Origin: Vespula vulgaris
Taxonomy: Eukaryota > Arthropoda > Insecta > Hymenoptera > Vespidae
NCBI RefSeq assembly: GCF_905475345.1
Contig: NC_066601.1
Coordinates: forward strand, 2,572,501-2,636,500
DNA length: 64,000 nt
Direction of reading: 5' to 3'
In this document: one piece after another, positions 24,505 through 36,427 of the stretch
Layout of the letters: each line of letters starts with the position of its first letter
Position numbering within the stretch: position 1 is the first letter of the stretch
The notes under the pieces: model-generated
Database searches by the model: none
What the model was told of the DNA's origin: nothing
The model's input: the letters and a program-made list of their open reading frames with translations, nothing else
Position numbers and translations under genes: made by a program

Positions 24505-26838
24505 TATTATTATTCTTATTTTAGATACTAATGCGAGGAAAATGTATCTTCGTGCGAAAATGAGAATATGACTAATAATAAGTTCGCGCGTCATTTTGAA
24601 CTTGACGTTGTATTTCGACTATATTACCTTTTTTTTCTTTTTTATTATTATTGTACTTATATTGTCAATGAAATTATTCATTTATCGTATAGAATATCAT
24701 ATGCGAATGCAAACACATTCCCACGCTTAACGTTTCATAACGTAATTGATACTTTTTAATGCACCGTTTATTATATCTATATATATATATGTATATATAC
24801 ATATTTATGCGTCAGACGAGGTTACTTATATACAGTGTGTAAGTTAATACTTTTCGTTAATCGAACGGAAACGATACGCGGAAAGTGATAACTCGAACAA
24901 ATATGAATTTGTCTGAATATGCGTCACGTGTTAAAACATTTTAACACTTAACCATGAAATTTGTTTCTTCTTAGAACGTCGAATGCTAATGAGGAGTTCT
25001 CTATATCACTTCATTATTGTCAAAATAACGATGAGATAAAAGTATTGAAAGAAACTTTGATATTACAAATAAATTTCAAAAATATTTAAACATTAAAGCT
25101 AACATCACGAAGATCCTCTCTCAATGATTATATAATATATTATATGTGTGTACGTGATTTTTAAATAAATATTTTCTTTTTATAATTAAAAATAAATTGT
25201 TGATCATTTTTCTTTTTTATGAGTTTTTAAATTGCAAACATAAAAAATTGTTCTTTTACTAAAAAACAAATTCGTCTAATCTTCCAACACGCACACACGC
25301 ACGCACACACATATTGTATTTACTACACGAATTATTATCGAATTTATTTTTCTCTTTTAAGAGATTAAGTTTAGATTTGTAAATATGTATTTATCAAATT
25401 GAAACGTAGAAAATATAAAAAGCATTTCTCACTGATATTTATCCCGATAAACTTGCTAGCTCTTCCATAGAACTTCGAGGCGAACTTTCTAATTCAAATT
25501 CGAGTTTATTACCGACGAGTTCTTATATAACGTATCCTCGATTTTTAATATATCTCGACGTTTAACCATAATTTTTTATTACCAAACATAAATTAACCTC
25601 GTTCTAGCCTGATAAATATTTTCGAGATATGATTAATCGATAAGAATCGAATTAAGCATTATTTGAAAAATGTCAATTCGATTTATTTATAAAAATAATG
25701 TGTTTTCTTTTTTAAATTCGATTAATCGATAAGAATCGGATTCGTCGATAAATTATTGCTTTGAAACGAGATAAATAAATAAATAAATAAAAAATAATTT
25801 CACATTTTCATCATTAGGAAATGTCGTTTGAAAAATATTATGTTTCAAATAGCATTTTCGTCAAGCAATTATTATCCATACGTCTTTATTATACGTCTTT
25901 CGCGTTAATAGTCTGACAGAACGTGATAACACGGAAACGAATAAAATGATAGTTGATTATCTTAACCGTCACGTGAGACAATGGAATGCTTACATTCTGA
26001 GCACTGTTACTCGCGTATTAAAACTAAGATCGGTATGGATTTGCTCTTGTCTATCGTATAAACAACGAGACTTTATATGAAGATATGTTATATCATACAG
26101 TAATTCAATTTCAATGATTATTATATACTACAAATTATTTGACATGTCTGTGATTAAAATATAATCGAGTAATACGAAAGATTAACAAATAAATTAAAAA
26201 ATATCTTTCCTTCGAAGATTCTTCCAAAACATCTAACACGTAATACAAACAAGATTGAGGTTAAACCATTACCAGATGTTAGAAATTATTTTATAATGCA
26301 TGTGACTGTAATATAATTGAAAGAATTAAAACTTTTCTTCTGCGTGTTCGTATATTAATATATTGATTTAAAAAATTCTTACGTTAAATTTTATTCCGAT
26401 GAAATATTCCACGATAACGATTGAAAACTAATTTTTATAAGATAGAAATATTTGAAAATATTTCTAAATATTATTTCTATAAATAAATATTATCGAAAGA
26501 GTACGTCTTCGGCCAAGTCGTCGTCGAAAATTAACATAATGAAATATTCATATGCATTTTGAAGGTCAGTAATGAATAGAGGAAAAATCGACATAATACA
26601 AGGAAGAAGTATCTAAAGATGTACAAACTATGATAATGCGGTTACGGTTACATATTCGAGTAACAGACACGCGTCTGTGCAAGACACGTGCCTTTCCCGT
26701 GAATAAAGGAAGTGAATTAGAAGAAGCGAAGGAGAACTACTGCTTGGGTAGTTTCGAGTAATGAGAGTAATTTAATGAGGATTCCTTTTTGTCGACGAAC
26801 GAGATTTGTCGTCTGACAACGACGACAAACCTAGATGC

Positions 26839-26889
<51 letters not shown>

Positions 26890-27493
26890 ATGTATGTATG
26901 TATGTATATATATATATGGTAACAGACATACACACACACGTCAAATTTTCTTAATTATAATTACGTCCTTCATCGTTTATTTCTTATTTTTCAAACTTCA
27001 AGTACGATCGTGTCTATTACCTTATTCTTAGAATTATAATTATATGAATTTTTTAAATATAAGAAAGAAATATTACGAATCTTCGAGCTACTTTTCCTCT
27101 GTCTTATCCTTCTTGAAACGATCAATCGATTCGATCGATTTAATAGTTTCGATAATTGAAAGTATATGAATAAGGTTATTCTTAAAAAGTGTGTACGTTT
27201 AGTTATTTTTAGTTCGGAATATATTTATTCTATTGTTATTACTTTTATTGAATGATCAAAGTTCGAATTATTGTTATTTTCGTAAGAAAAAGAAAGAAAA
27301 AAGAAAACAAAAGATAAAAAGAAAATGAAAGCACAAACTTACCCCACTTTTTAGGTGGATGTCCACAATAGGTGCCTTCAACAGGATTGTAAAAGCCATC
27401 ACGTATAACCTCCCATCGTGTTTTGTTTTCGGGCACACGCATGTAATCGAACTCGTAAGTACCATTCCGCACTTGCTTGCCCGGTGTACTCAT
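21310..27493 (-). CDS. nrv1/nrv2: Na+/K+-ATPase beta subunit, nervana 1/2-like
   Basis: Seven exons in transcript order: 27493-27343, 23334-23194, 22883-22767, 22676-22495, 22350-22249, 21764-21593, 21419-21310. They total 975 nt, 324 residues, the same as its plus-strand neighbour. The cytoplasmic N-terminus contains YEFDYMRVPENKTRW and FYNPVEG, resembling the Nrv1/Nrv2 branch. One transmembrane helix lies at about 54-74 (LVFYSCFFSVLALLFAICM). The six ectodomain cysteines are present (QQICSY, GNVCAVD, GPCSPK, APCVFI, VSCKGE, VECRAW), as are GLGFRP and GYLSPLVAVHF. It has one intron more than the neighbour, splitting the segment just before LNTVWVSC. It assembles with the catalytic alpha subunit at the plasma membrane. 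The branch assignment is tentative; the family assignment is secure. Confidence 0.95.
24441..24514. repeat. (ATT)n trinucleotide microsatellite
   Basis: About 74 bp of ATT units with two interruptions near 24501 and 24514, inside the first intron of the nrv1/nrv2-like gene. The antisense frame is poly-Ile. Confidence 0.9.
26839..26918. repeat. (TA)n/(TATG)n microsatellite
   Basis: About 80 bp of TA dinucleotides followed by ATGT tetranucleotide units, inside the first intron of the nrv1/nrv2-like gene. Confidence 0.85.
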
Positions 27494-28403
27494 CTTGTAT
27501 CAATATCGACAATATGTTCTTTCGATGACGCTTAAGTTCGCCGAAGCGACCGATAACGATCGTCGATTATCCAAATGCAAAGAAAATGTCGATAAAATGA
27601 GATAAAAATTAATACGGAAAAACAATCCCTCCGCAAATCGAGAAAATTTTAAATGACTATCACTCGCGAAACCGAGATCCTACTCGATGGCCGGCCGAAC
27701 GGCAACTGAAAGCCAACGCGCGTCGACGATAACGAATAAGCTTATTGCGCAACTCTACTGCGCAGCCTGATTATACCGTATATGTACTTTGAAATGGTTC
27801 GAAACTACGCTTTCAAATACATTTTTTCTTTTTTTCTTTTTGTCCCATCTTCTTTTTTTTCTTCATTTACGTTTCCATCTAATAAAAATGTGAAGGTTTG
27901 AATTGAAATAATAAGATTTTTGAAGATACATATTTGTAAAGTATTTTGTAAATTAGTTTCTAACATAAGCGAAATAATCAACGAGATACATATTATATAT
28001 CCTATAGAATATTGAAATGTTTATGAAACCATTTTTTTTTCTTTTTTTTTTTTTTTATTTACACACGAGCTCTCGCATTTTTTCTCACTACTTAATGCTA
28101 AGTGAGGTGAAAAGAAGTATAATTTCATATTATTACATTAATTATAAAAGTACTTGGAATTAGATATAATCTACTATTACATTTCAATCGAAAAGCAAGA
28201 ATCAATGCTATTTGGTAAGTATTTAGCGTAAAATGTGGGAAATATAACTCTTATCACTGTGTTTAGCTTTACACGGTAAAATCACGACATTTATGAAATT
28301 ATTCGGGTAATAATTATGTTACAACGCTGCTACAGCTTTAAATTAATCTCTGTGCAACCCATTTGTTATTATGCTATATTATAATAATCTCTTGCAAATA
28401 GAA
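27494..28403. promoter_or_regulatory. Upstream region of the nrv1/nrv2-like gene and GAPVD1 3' flank
   Basis: Spacer between two minus-strand genes. The part next to the beta-subunit start (about 27530-27780) is locally GC- and CpG-rich and holds the palindromes ATTGCGCAAC (27744-27753, C/EBP-like) and CTGCGCAG (27758-27765). It is the likely promoter and 5' untranslated region. The right part is AT-rich with T tracts and probably carries the GAPVD1 3' untranslated region. Confidence 0.45.
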
Positions 28404-30643
28404 TTAATCCATAGTTTTAATAAACTCGATCGCCGAACAAAATTGAGTCCACCAGTATTGTTCTTCTCCTTCTAATCGATTCCCGTAAAAACTATCTACA
28501 TATTGAATAGTTGATAATAAAGATGGTGGATTAGTCTGAAAATAATTATTTTATTTTTGGTTTACCTCTCTTATATTACGCGTAAAAAAATATATATATA
28601 AAAATAAATAAATAAATAATAATAAAACATACCCATTTACTTACTTTTATGATAACATAAACGAATACGGGAATTAAATCATCAGCAGCAGGTATACCTC
28701 TTTCAGAAGCCATAGACAACAAGTTCATTATTGTTGTAGCGCAACGAAATACGCACTGCAATTTATCTCTAGGTGTCTTATATGCAGAAATAACAGCTAA
28801 TTCAGCTTGGGCCCATGGCCAAGGACATTCGTAATGATACACCTTTGGAATGCGTAAATCCTTGTGATTAGGCGTTATAACTTTAGCAAGCTTTTTAATA
28901 TGATCATAAAGAAGTTGATCTCTATATACATCTCCATCGCCATTTGGATAAAGAGCATTATGATACACTCGAGCCATAACAGTTCGTTCTACAACGACTC
29001 TGGCTAACTCCAATTGAGACTCGCTTGCAGCTAAAGAAGTTATATACACGTCAATTAAGATATACAATTGCAAAAGATTATATGTAATAAAATGATATAA
29101 TATCGTTAATTGATTTATTAATACCTTGCCAGATTGGATCATTATCCATTTCAACGTGAATTTTACTCAAGAAGTTATCAACTAGATCTTGCTTTTCATC
29201 GGCCAATGTAAGCTTCTTGAATTCATCACAAAAACGTAGAAACAATGTTTCTCTTTTTTCCAAAAACACTCTTACAAAAACGGATACGAGATGATTATTA
29301 ACAGCATCGCGATCACATTTCACTCGAACACGTAACCTTTAAAAGATACATACATTTTTTAAACATTAACTATAATAACTATACTAATAACGCGATTTTT
29401 ATATATTATCAAAGAAATATATATTTATGTGCGTGCATTTCTCCACCTGTCCAAATGAGCTAACGTTGATAATAAACCCTGCCGACATCTGATCAAATAT
29501 GCGATGTAAGGCGATCGTCTTTGATAATCTTCTCTCAAAGATTTAAATAATTTCCTGCAACCATCGTCATTAAATAATCTAACACATCTTAAAGTTTCAT
29601 GTAAATGAGCTATCAGTGCTCTATCCTGCAAATTAATAGCTTCAGCCAATTGAAGTTGAAGGAAAGAAACCAATTCGTTTTCCTTTTGTGACCAACTGCT
29701 TCTCTATTAAGACATTATTAACATTTAGAGAGAATTGTATCAACGAATATATTATAATTAACTATTAAAAGTTTAAACTAAATAATAAAACTTACCTCGG
29801 ATGCAAAGCTCCATGGAATGTATTGAAGGTCAGCAGTACTAAGTACCATGCGTAATTTTCTTTTTGCATCGGCGAAAGCAAAAGAGAGTTCTACGTTATT
29901 TGGATCAATTGAAAGTCTTTCATCTTCTGCTTCCTTCGTACGTGATTGATTACTTTCAATAGAAGCAGTATCACTAGCTGTACTAGGCTTTCTTCTATAT
30001 TTTGCCAAAATATCATCGGAACTATCTATATATATATATATATATACACATATATATGTATATACATATAATTTCATTACAATTTTTAATTATAGAAAAT
30101 ATTTAGATGATAATGATATCATCGATTAACACGATTAAACATACCAATCATATTTCCAGCTGACGTTACATCTTCTGACATGATTCTACGTAGTCTGTGT
30201 TTTCCTATATCAATACCATCGCCGCCAGCTTCTCTATCGTAACATCTCAATTCATCAGCTCCTCGTATAACCTTTCCCCGACGATTTCTAAGCGACATTT
30301 TCAATTTTCCAAAAAAACCACGCTTGTTTTTCTGATCGTCATCTAGAAGCTCCTTATCTCCACGTTCAGCGGTCTTATCAAAACTTATACTTTTTGGAAT
30401 AGCTCCTGTAGATGCTGTTGGTTTATGGAAATTAGAAACAACACTATCAGTCACGTCACAAGTACCATTAATTATCGGTGGTGATAATGGTAATTCGGAT
30501 GATGAGGATGCATTATTCTTCGCTCGAGTTTCTGATCCAGAACTACTGCTAGATGTTAAACTCGTTGTACTCAATCGTACCACCACATCATCAACGCCAG
30601 TCAATGAACTTTCTGATTCCTACAAAACGCAGTAATATTTTTT

Positions 30644-30696
<53 letters not shown>

Positions 30697-33600
30697 AAAT
30701 AAAGAAAGGTACTAACTTCGCCTTTGGTGTCACCATTATGCAATTTTTCATTAGATAGCGTCGGAGCATTAATATGATTAGCCAGTAATAATGCTGGAGT
30801 AACAGCAGCAGCACCAATATGATTATGTGCTGCTTGATCCACAAGATTTGAGTCGTTGTCAATTTGCAATTTGTCTATCAATTGAACGAGGCTGTCTTCG
30901 TGGAATGGTTTACCATAATCTGTGCTGTTTATGGTATTAGCATTCTTATCAACATATTCCATCGTGCTTCTTCTATAATCAGATTTAGTTCCACCACGAC
31001 CAGTTACATTAGAAGACGAAGGTGATTCAGGAATTGGTGCGACGAGTTGAATAGCAGAATCTTCTTGGATTCCAGGTATTGGATGGTAAACAATTCCAGA
31101 AGGATCATCTGTTCCTACAGCTTAAATTAGTATAATGTAATAATATATCTATGTACACGTGTGGTCATTAATAATCTTTATGTCAAAATACTTTTTTATA
31201 TATTTCCATATTTGTATGCGATATATTAATTAATATATCTACATACATATATACAAAATCTTTTTGCAATAAATATCAATGACCACATTTGTACAAAATA
31301 AATAATTATATTTAAGGATACTTGCTTAAGTATAGTATTCTCTTATACTTACGCGGTATAGCGGATGGTAATGATTCTGCACCGGCTTCCGCTTCACCAC
31401 GGCATTCGACTTCTATTTCAGATCTAGTTGTATCATCGGATCTAGCAACGCTGGCTGTATCATCCATATCCACTTCAGTAAGTCTTTCTGAATCACTAGC
31501 CAATACATCTGTACTCCATGCTTCAGATGCAGTCTCACTAATATCCAACATTGCCTGTGCATTTTCTGAAGGTAACGCTGGCGGAATTTGTTCGGAAGAA
31601 GGAGGATAAATAATTCTTTCTTGTTGTTCTACTATTTCACTATCTGATGCCAGTACATCAGTGGACCATGTGTCAGAAACCATAGAAACTGTTTCATCTC
31701 CTATACAATAAAAAGTATAATAAAAAAAAAAAAAATATATATATATATATTAAATTTCAAATAACCTTGATTATCAACGTACCTTCAATAAGTTTTTTAA
31801 TTTCAAATTTACAGAATTTATCATCTATTTCTGAACGACTTTGTTTAGTTGGGATACTTGGTGGTGGTAAATCCAATTGTCTTACTTCACCTGCAATACG
31901 TCCGTCATCACCCTCTGTAATTTGAGATGATGGAGTATCACGACCTAAAAATATATATTTATATAATTTGACCTATATAAAAATTAATTTCATTCATTAA
32001 TAGAAATCTACAAACCAGAAATATTGGGTGTTCCTCTTCCTGATACATTGGCTGATACCATGTCTGATAAATTATCATTCTGATCTTCTGTTTCTAATTC
32101 TAATGAAGATGCAACACTATGATTGGAGGCAGCTTCTGAAACAGCTTCTAGATTATCTGATGTATTACCAATTGAACCTTCAAATAACACTGTAAAAGAG
32201 ACAAATAAAAGTATTAAATTTTTGCTTCTTTTTTTTCCTTGTTTTAATAAATTTATACACTTTATAGTTTTACCTTCATCATGAGCTAAAGAAAATCTTG
32301 TTCTTTTTTCTTGTGTCTCCAAACGTTCTGCACTGTTTGAATCTCTTCTACTGTGACCATTTACCATATCATCAGCAAGATTTAATGTAACAGAACTATT
32401 TTCTGTATTATTTTGAAGTTCCATGCACAAAACCTTTGAACAATTTTTTGTTATAAAAACATAAATGTTATATATATATAAAAAAAAAAGACAAAAAAAC
32501 ACTTACTTTCTGCTCACTAAGCAAGCCAACAGATTCTCCAGTTGTTGGGCCAAATGGTATAACTAACACATCTTGTGAATTTTTATCTGAAGATTCATCT
32601 TCAGGTGTTGAAGTACCATTTGTTTCATCTTGCATATCCGCTGTTACATTAGAGGGAGATGAGGACATCCTAGTAACACGATCTTTTCCTTAAGATAAAA
32701 GAAAATATTAACAATCATAATTTTGTATAGTTAATAGAATTATTATTTTTATGTATCAAAAAAAATGTACCTTTCCCTAAGAAACCACTTCTTTTATTGG
32801 GTGTTTCCAGATAGATATTATTAGAAACTTTACTGTTGCTGTTTAGTAATCCTAAAGGCAGTTGTGAAAGCATATCTGTTAATTGTTTTTTATCAAATGT
32901 ACTCATGTGTGAAATGCCATCCATATTGCTATCATTTGCTATTGTATGTAAAAATGTAGTCAGAGTATTCAATTCATTCTCTGTAAATAACGCAGCAGAA
33001 CGACACAGGCCTTGAAGTTTATTATTATCAACTATAGTAGGTTCATCTTCCAAATCTTCTGCTGCACCTTCTAACATCACATCGATTATGGAAGACACAG
33101 AATCTTTTTCAAATCTTCTATACAAATCAAATGCTTTTGTATCAATAGTTTGATATTTCATAAGTGAAAGTATTTGCAAAATTTGACCAACTTGCATTAG
33201 ATTAAATCTTGCTACATAACTTATCGGTGCATCTGTAATACCATATGGTTCTGGATTAACTATTGCTGGACATATAAAATATGTAAATACAAGATCTGTG
33301 CACATAGCATGTACTTCTTTCGGCTCCACATTTCCATTTTTACTGAGAAGTCCAGCCATTTGTCTAACAAGCCAATAAATACTGGTTGGAAAACAATGCA
33401 TATTTTCTCTAATACTGATAATAAACCTCTGTGTAATACGATATAAAGAATTGACTGTCCATAATCTATATCGTTGTAATTTTGCCTGATATTCGGGAGT
33501 ACCTTCCTTTCCAAATTTCTTTAATCTTTCTGTAGGTGGAAATCTGATAGGTACTTTGTCTGGATCGATATCCAAAAATATTTCATCTTCCATAAGCAAC

Positions 33601-34360
33601 TGTATAATAGGGGTATGTAATGCAGCAGTTAAAAAAAACTTTGCAGAGAAAAGGCTTTCATGAAAGAATGAATAAAACCTAGAAAATGCACATGTGCCAT
33701 GTCTAAGAAGTCTTCGTGGATTATCCGAAGGAATTATTTGTAAAAGCATTAAATGCCTTAAAAGTTTAAGAACTAAAATTTTATCTTCTGGTAACAAACA
33801 GCTGCCATATAATCCAGCAGCCAAAGATTGTACAATGCCTTGAATTGTATCTGGAACAATCCTATCTCCCACAACTAAACAAGATGCAAGTAATTTAGGT
33901 GACTTCCGAAGAGCACCAAGAAATTCGCCGTAAGATAAGCATGCTTGATAATTTAAATGTTTGTATGCATCTATAAAATTGGAATTTTCAAGTGTATTTG
34001 CTTTGTAACAGCAAGAAGCTGGTGTACAATCAGGCCTTGCAACTATCAGACGATTTAAATTAACTCTCTGTTGTGCCGTAACCCATGCTTGTTGAGCTAA
34101 GTCCGAAGACATATACAAAACCTGAAAAGATCATATATTTTGGCTATACAATACTATTACATAATAAGATAGAAAAAATGTAGGATTAAAGTGTATTATA
34201 TTAAAAAAATAATCATTTTGTTTCATACCTTTTCGTTCAGAGTTTGTAAATTTTGTTGTTCCGAGTTGACAAACAAACGCTCTTGCCGCAAATGGCCAGC
34301 CAAATCAATCATGTCCCATTGCAATGTCCCAAGGGACTCTATACTGTTTGCTGATGACAT
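28404..34360 (-). CDS. GAPVD1: GTPase-activating protein and VPS9 domain-containing protein 1
   Basis: Fourteen coding exons in transcript order: 34360-34229, 34121-32771, 32688-32507, 32433-32274, 32189-32016, 31944-31783, 31700-31353, 31120-30717, 30619-30145, 30025-29796, 29703-29447, 29336-29125, 29030-28645, 28535-28404; 4,605 nt, 1,534 residues (vertebrate proteins about 1,460-1,480). The N-terminal RasGAP domain lies within residues 45-494 (RGTCAFS-like RHGTCAFSRF, LFSAKFFLTAAL, MCTDLVFTYFICPAIVNPE). The middle is acidic and Ser-rich with two copies of a WSTDVLASDSE motif. The C-terminal VPS9 domain (about 1,220-1,534) includes IPAADDLIPVFVYVIIK and ends EQYWWTQFCSAIEFIKTMD. Orthologues (worm RME-6) act on clathrin-coated vesicles as a Rab5 exchange factor with Ras-family GAP activity. 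A TTTATCTTTAG acceptor lies 2 nt before the ATG, so an upstream non-coding exon is expected; CAATTGCACGTG ending at a GTAAGT donor near 35014 is a candidate. Confidence 0.97.
30648..30690. repeat. (TA)n microsatellite in a GAPVD1 intron
   Basis: About 43 bp of TA dinucleotides within the 97-bp intron between GAPVD1 exons 8 and 9. It makes up almost half of that intron. Confidence 0.85.
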
Positions 34361-36427
34361 AACTAAAGATAAAAAATGATAATAAAAGCTAACCATATAA
34401 ACGTACATTAAATTATATAAGTATGTATAATATTCACAAATCATATTTTTTATATAGTCATTTCAATAATATCTTTTTAAGAATATTAGAAAATAAGAAA
34501 TATTTATTACATTCATATTAACAAGTTAAATATTAATATTTATATGATATATTCTCAAATTTATATTTTATTATAGATAGAAATATTTAATGTAAATAAA
34601 AAAGAAGATATGCTTACTAAATTTGATCTGTTAAAAACAGGTATTAAAGAGTGTAAATGTATCTATCTTAGTCCTTGAATTAAGGAAGTGTCAGATGACA
34701 TCAGAAATCATGATTTTTCTCATTAAAACAAGAACAAAGAAAATAGTTCTTAAATGAAAGACAAATAGATATATTTGTTTAATAGTTTCTGAAAGATGTA
34801 TAAATATTAAATATATAAGTATAATAAGAATAGAAATCAGAAGATATATAATATTCAACAACTATAACGTTCCATACTCGAAGAAGTAATTGACGAATAA
34901 TAATACGTCGTATATAGCTTCTACAACGTCATATTACGAATAGCTGTTGAGAACTAGGGAAAATAATGTCGTTTACTTCAAAAATAAAATTTGAGTAACT
35001 TGTAATTACTTACCACAGGCACACGTGCAATTGACAACAGCAGGAAAAATGTCTGTTATCGTTTATAGTTCGAAGTAACACACCCAGCAATACGCATTTT
35101 CTATTTCAGGTTAGAATTTTCCGATAACTATAATACTCAATTTCTTTACGACTTTCTCGATTTTTAGCCAATGACAAAAACAGTCTATTTTCTAACCAAT
35201 CGCAACGCCGTGCAAGAGAGAAAGGAAATCACTTCATTCGTAGTACTTTGGTAGAAAGAGAATGCAGTTTATACAGATGCACCGGATGTCGATCCACCGC
35301 CAACAACCGTCGGAAATCGAATGAGTTTTGATCGAATCGAGTGCGACTCAAGGATGCACCAGGATGCACTTTAGAGCAAGGTGCATCCTTAAAAAAAAAT
35401 ACATAATAATACGAAAGTAAAACTAATGCAATAACAAAGTAATTATCATCATAGTGATAGTATAATGCAAAGTGCAATAATGTATTTAATCTAAACATAG
35501 ATACGAGTGTTAGATACGAATATTTTTTACAAAATAATTCCAACAGGTAATGAAAACGATAATTTAATTATTTTTACCCTTTCGATGAAACGAAATCTTA
35601 ATAACAATTTCGATATAATATCTACAATATCATCTATCGAACTGAATACTTTTCAACGATTATTACTACATTTAAAATGCCCTCCAAGAAAAACAAGAAA
35701 TCAATTTTCTTAACAGATCGTTAATAATGGACATAAAAAAATGACCCTAGGCAAATCATTTGTTTCTCGGAATAGTAATCAATAGAAAATATTCAATGTC
35801 ATACGAATCAATTAAATAGAATTAATAATGTGAATCCGCAAAAAAAAAAAAAAAAAGAAAAGAAAAACAAAAGAGAGGTTTGAAACGCCATTCTCTTTTC
35901 CTAACCAATGAAAAGATAATAATCATAAGAGAAAAGAAAGAAAGCAAATATTAGAAACGATTTGTCTATGAAATATTAGAAATGTTTTTTCTCTCTTAAA
36001 AATATGTATTGATTGAGATATAGAATAAGTAAATGGACGAAACGTATGTATAAGGGAAAATGTATGAAAATTGTATTCGATACAGAGTAGAGAGAAAGAA
36101 AGAAAGAAAGAAAGATAGAAAGATAGAAAGAAAGAAAGCAAAAAAGAAAGAGAGACAGAGAGAGGCAGAGAGAGAGAGAGGGAGAGAGAGAGAACGCGTT
36201 TAATGACACACGCGTGTATGAAACGTCATCCGTGTACGGAGACGTTTCGTCGAGCTGTCAAATTTATTCGACAGCGTGATTCTGGTTGGTCACAACATTC
36301 GACATAGTATTTGTCTTCTTTCCTATGCATTATTTTCTGGTAATCAAACGGATCTCGCGACGTATCGTTCTATTGGTGGTATCGTCGAAGAGAGAGAGAC
36401 AAGTACAAAGGCTAAGGCCCTGGGAAA
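34361..36427. promoter_or_regulatory. Divergent intergenic region, GAPVD1 / APPBP2
   Basis: Head-to-head spacer of 2.07 kb. The left part should hold the GAPVD1 5' untranslated exon (donor near 35014) and promoter. An 11-bp inverted repeat sits at 35350-35390. A GAAA/GAGA purine tract covers about 36090-36192. Immediately after it come a 29-bp dyad (36220-36248) and a second inverted repeat (36254-36275), then inverted CCAAT-type ATTGG at about 36372, likely the APPBP2 promoter. ORFs here (35229-35543 minus, 35507-35713 plus) have no recognisable homology. Confidence 0.5.
36090..36192. repeat. (GAAA)n/(GA)n purine tract
   Basis: About 100 bp of GAAA units, then GA units, on the plus strand, ending about 28 bp before the dyad upstream of APPBP2. 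Confidence 0.85.

Larger units (their letters stand above)
23335..27342 (-). other. Intron 1 of the nrv1/nrv2-like gene
   Basis: A 4-kb intron at the same place and phase as the large first intron of the paralogue. It is AT-rich with (ATT)n at 24441-24514 and (TA)n/(TATG)n at about 26839-26918. No coding exon was recognised; ORFs of 60-80 codons here cross simple repeats. Confidence 0.6.

Noticed and set aside
34600..34625. GTAAGC donor-like sequence upstream of GAPVD1
   Set aside because: Less convincing than the GTAAGT donor near 35014 and without supporting sequence; not annotated as an exon.
35229..35543. 104-codon minus-strand ORF between GAPVD1 and APPBP2
   Set aside because: No homology or splice support; it spans an A-rich tract and the inverted repeat.
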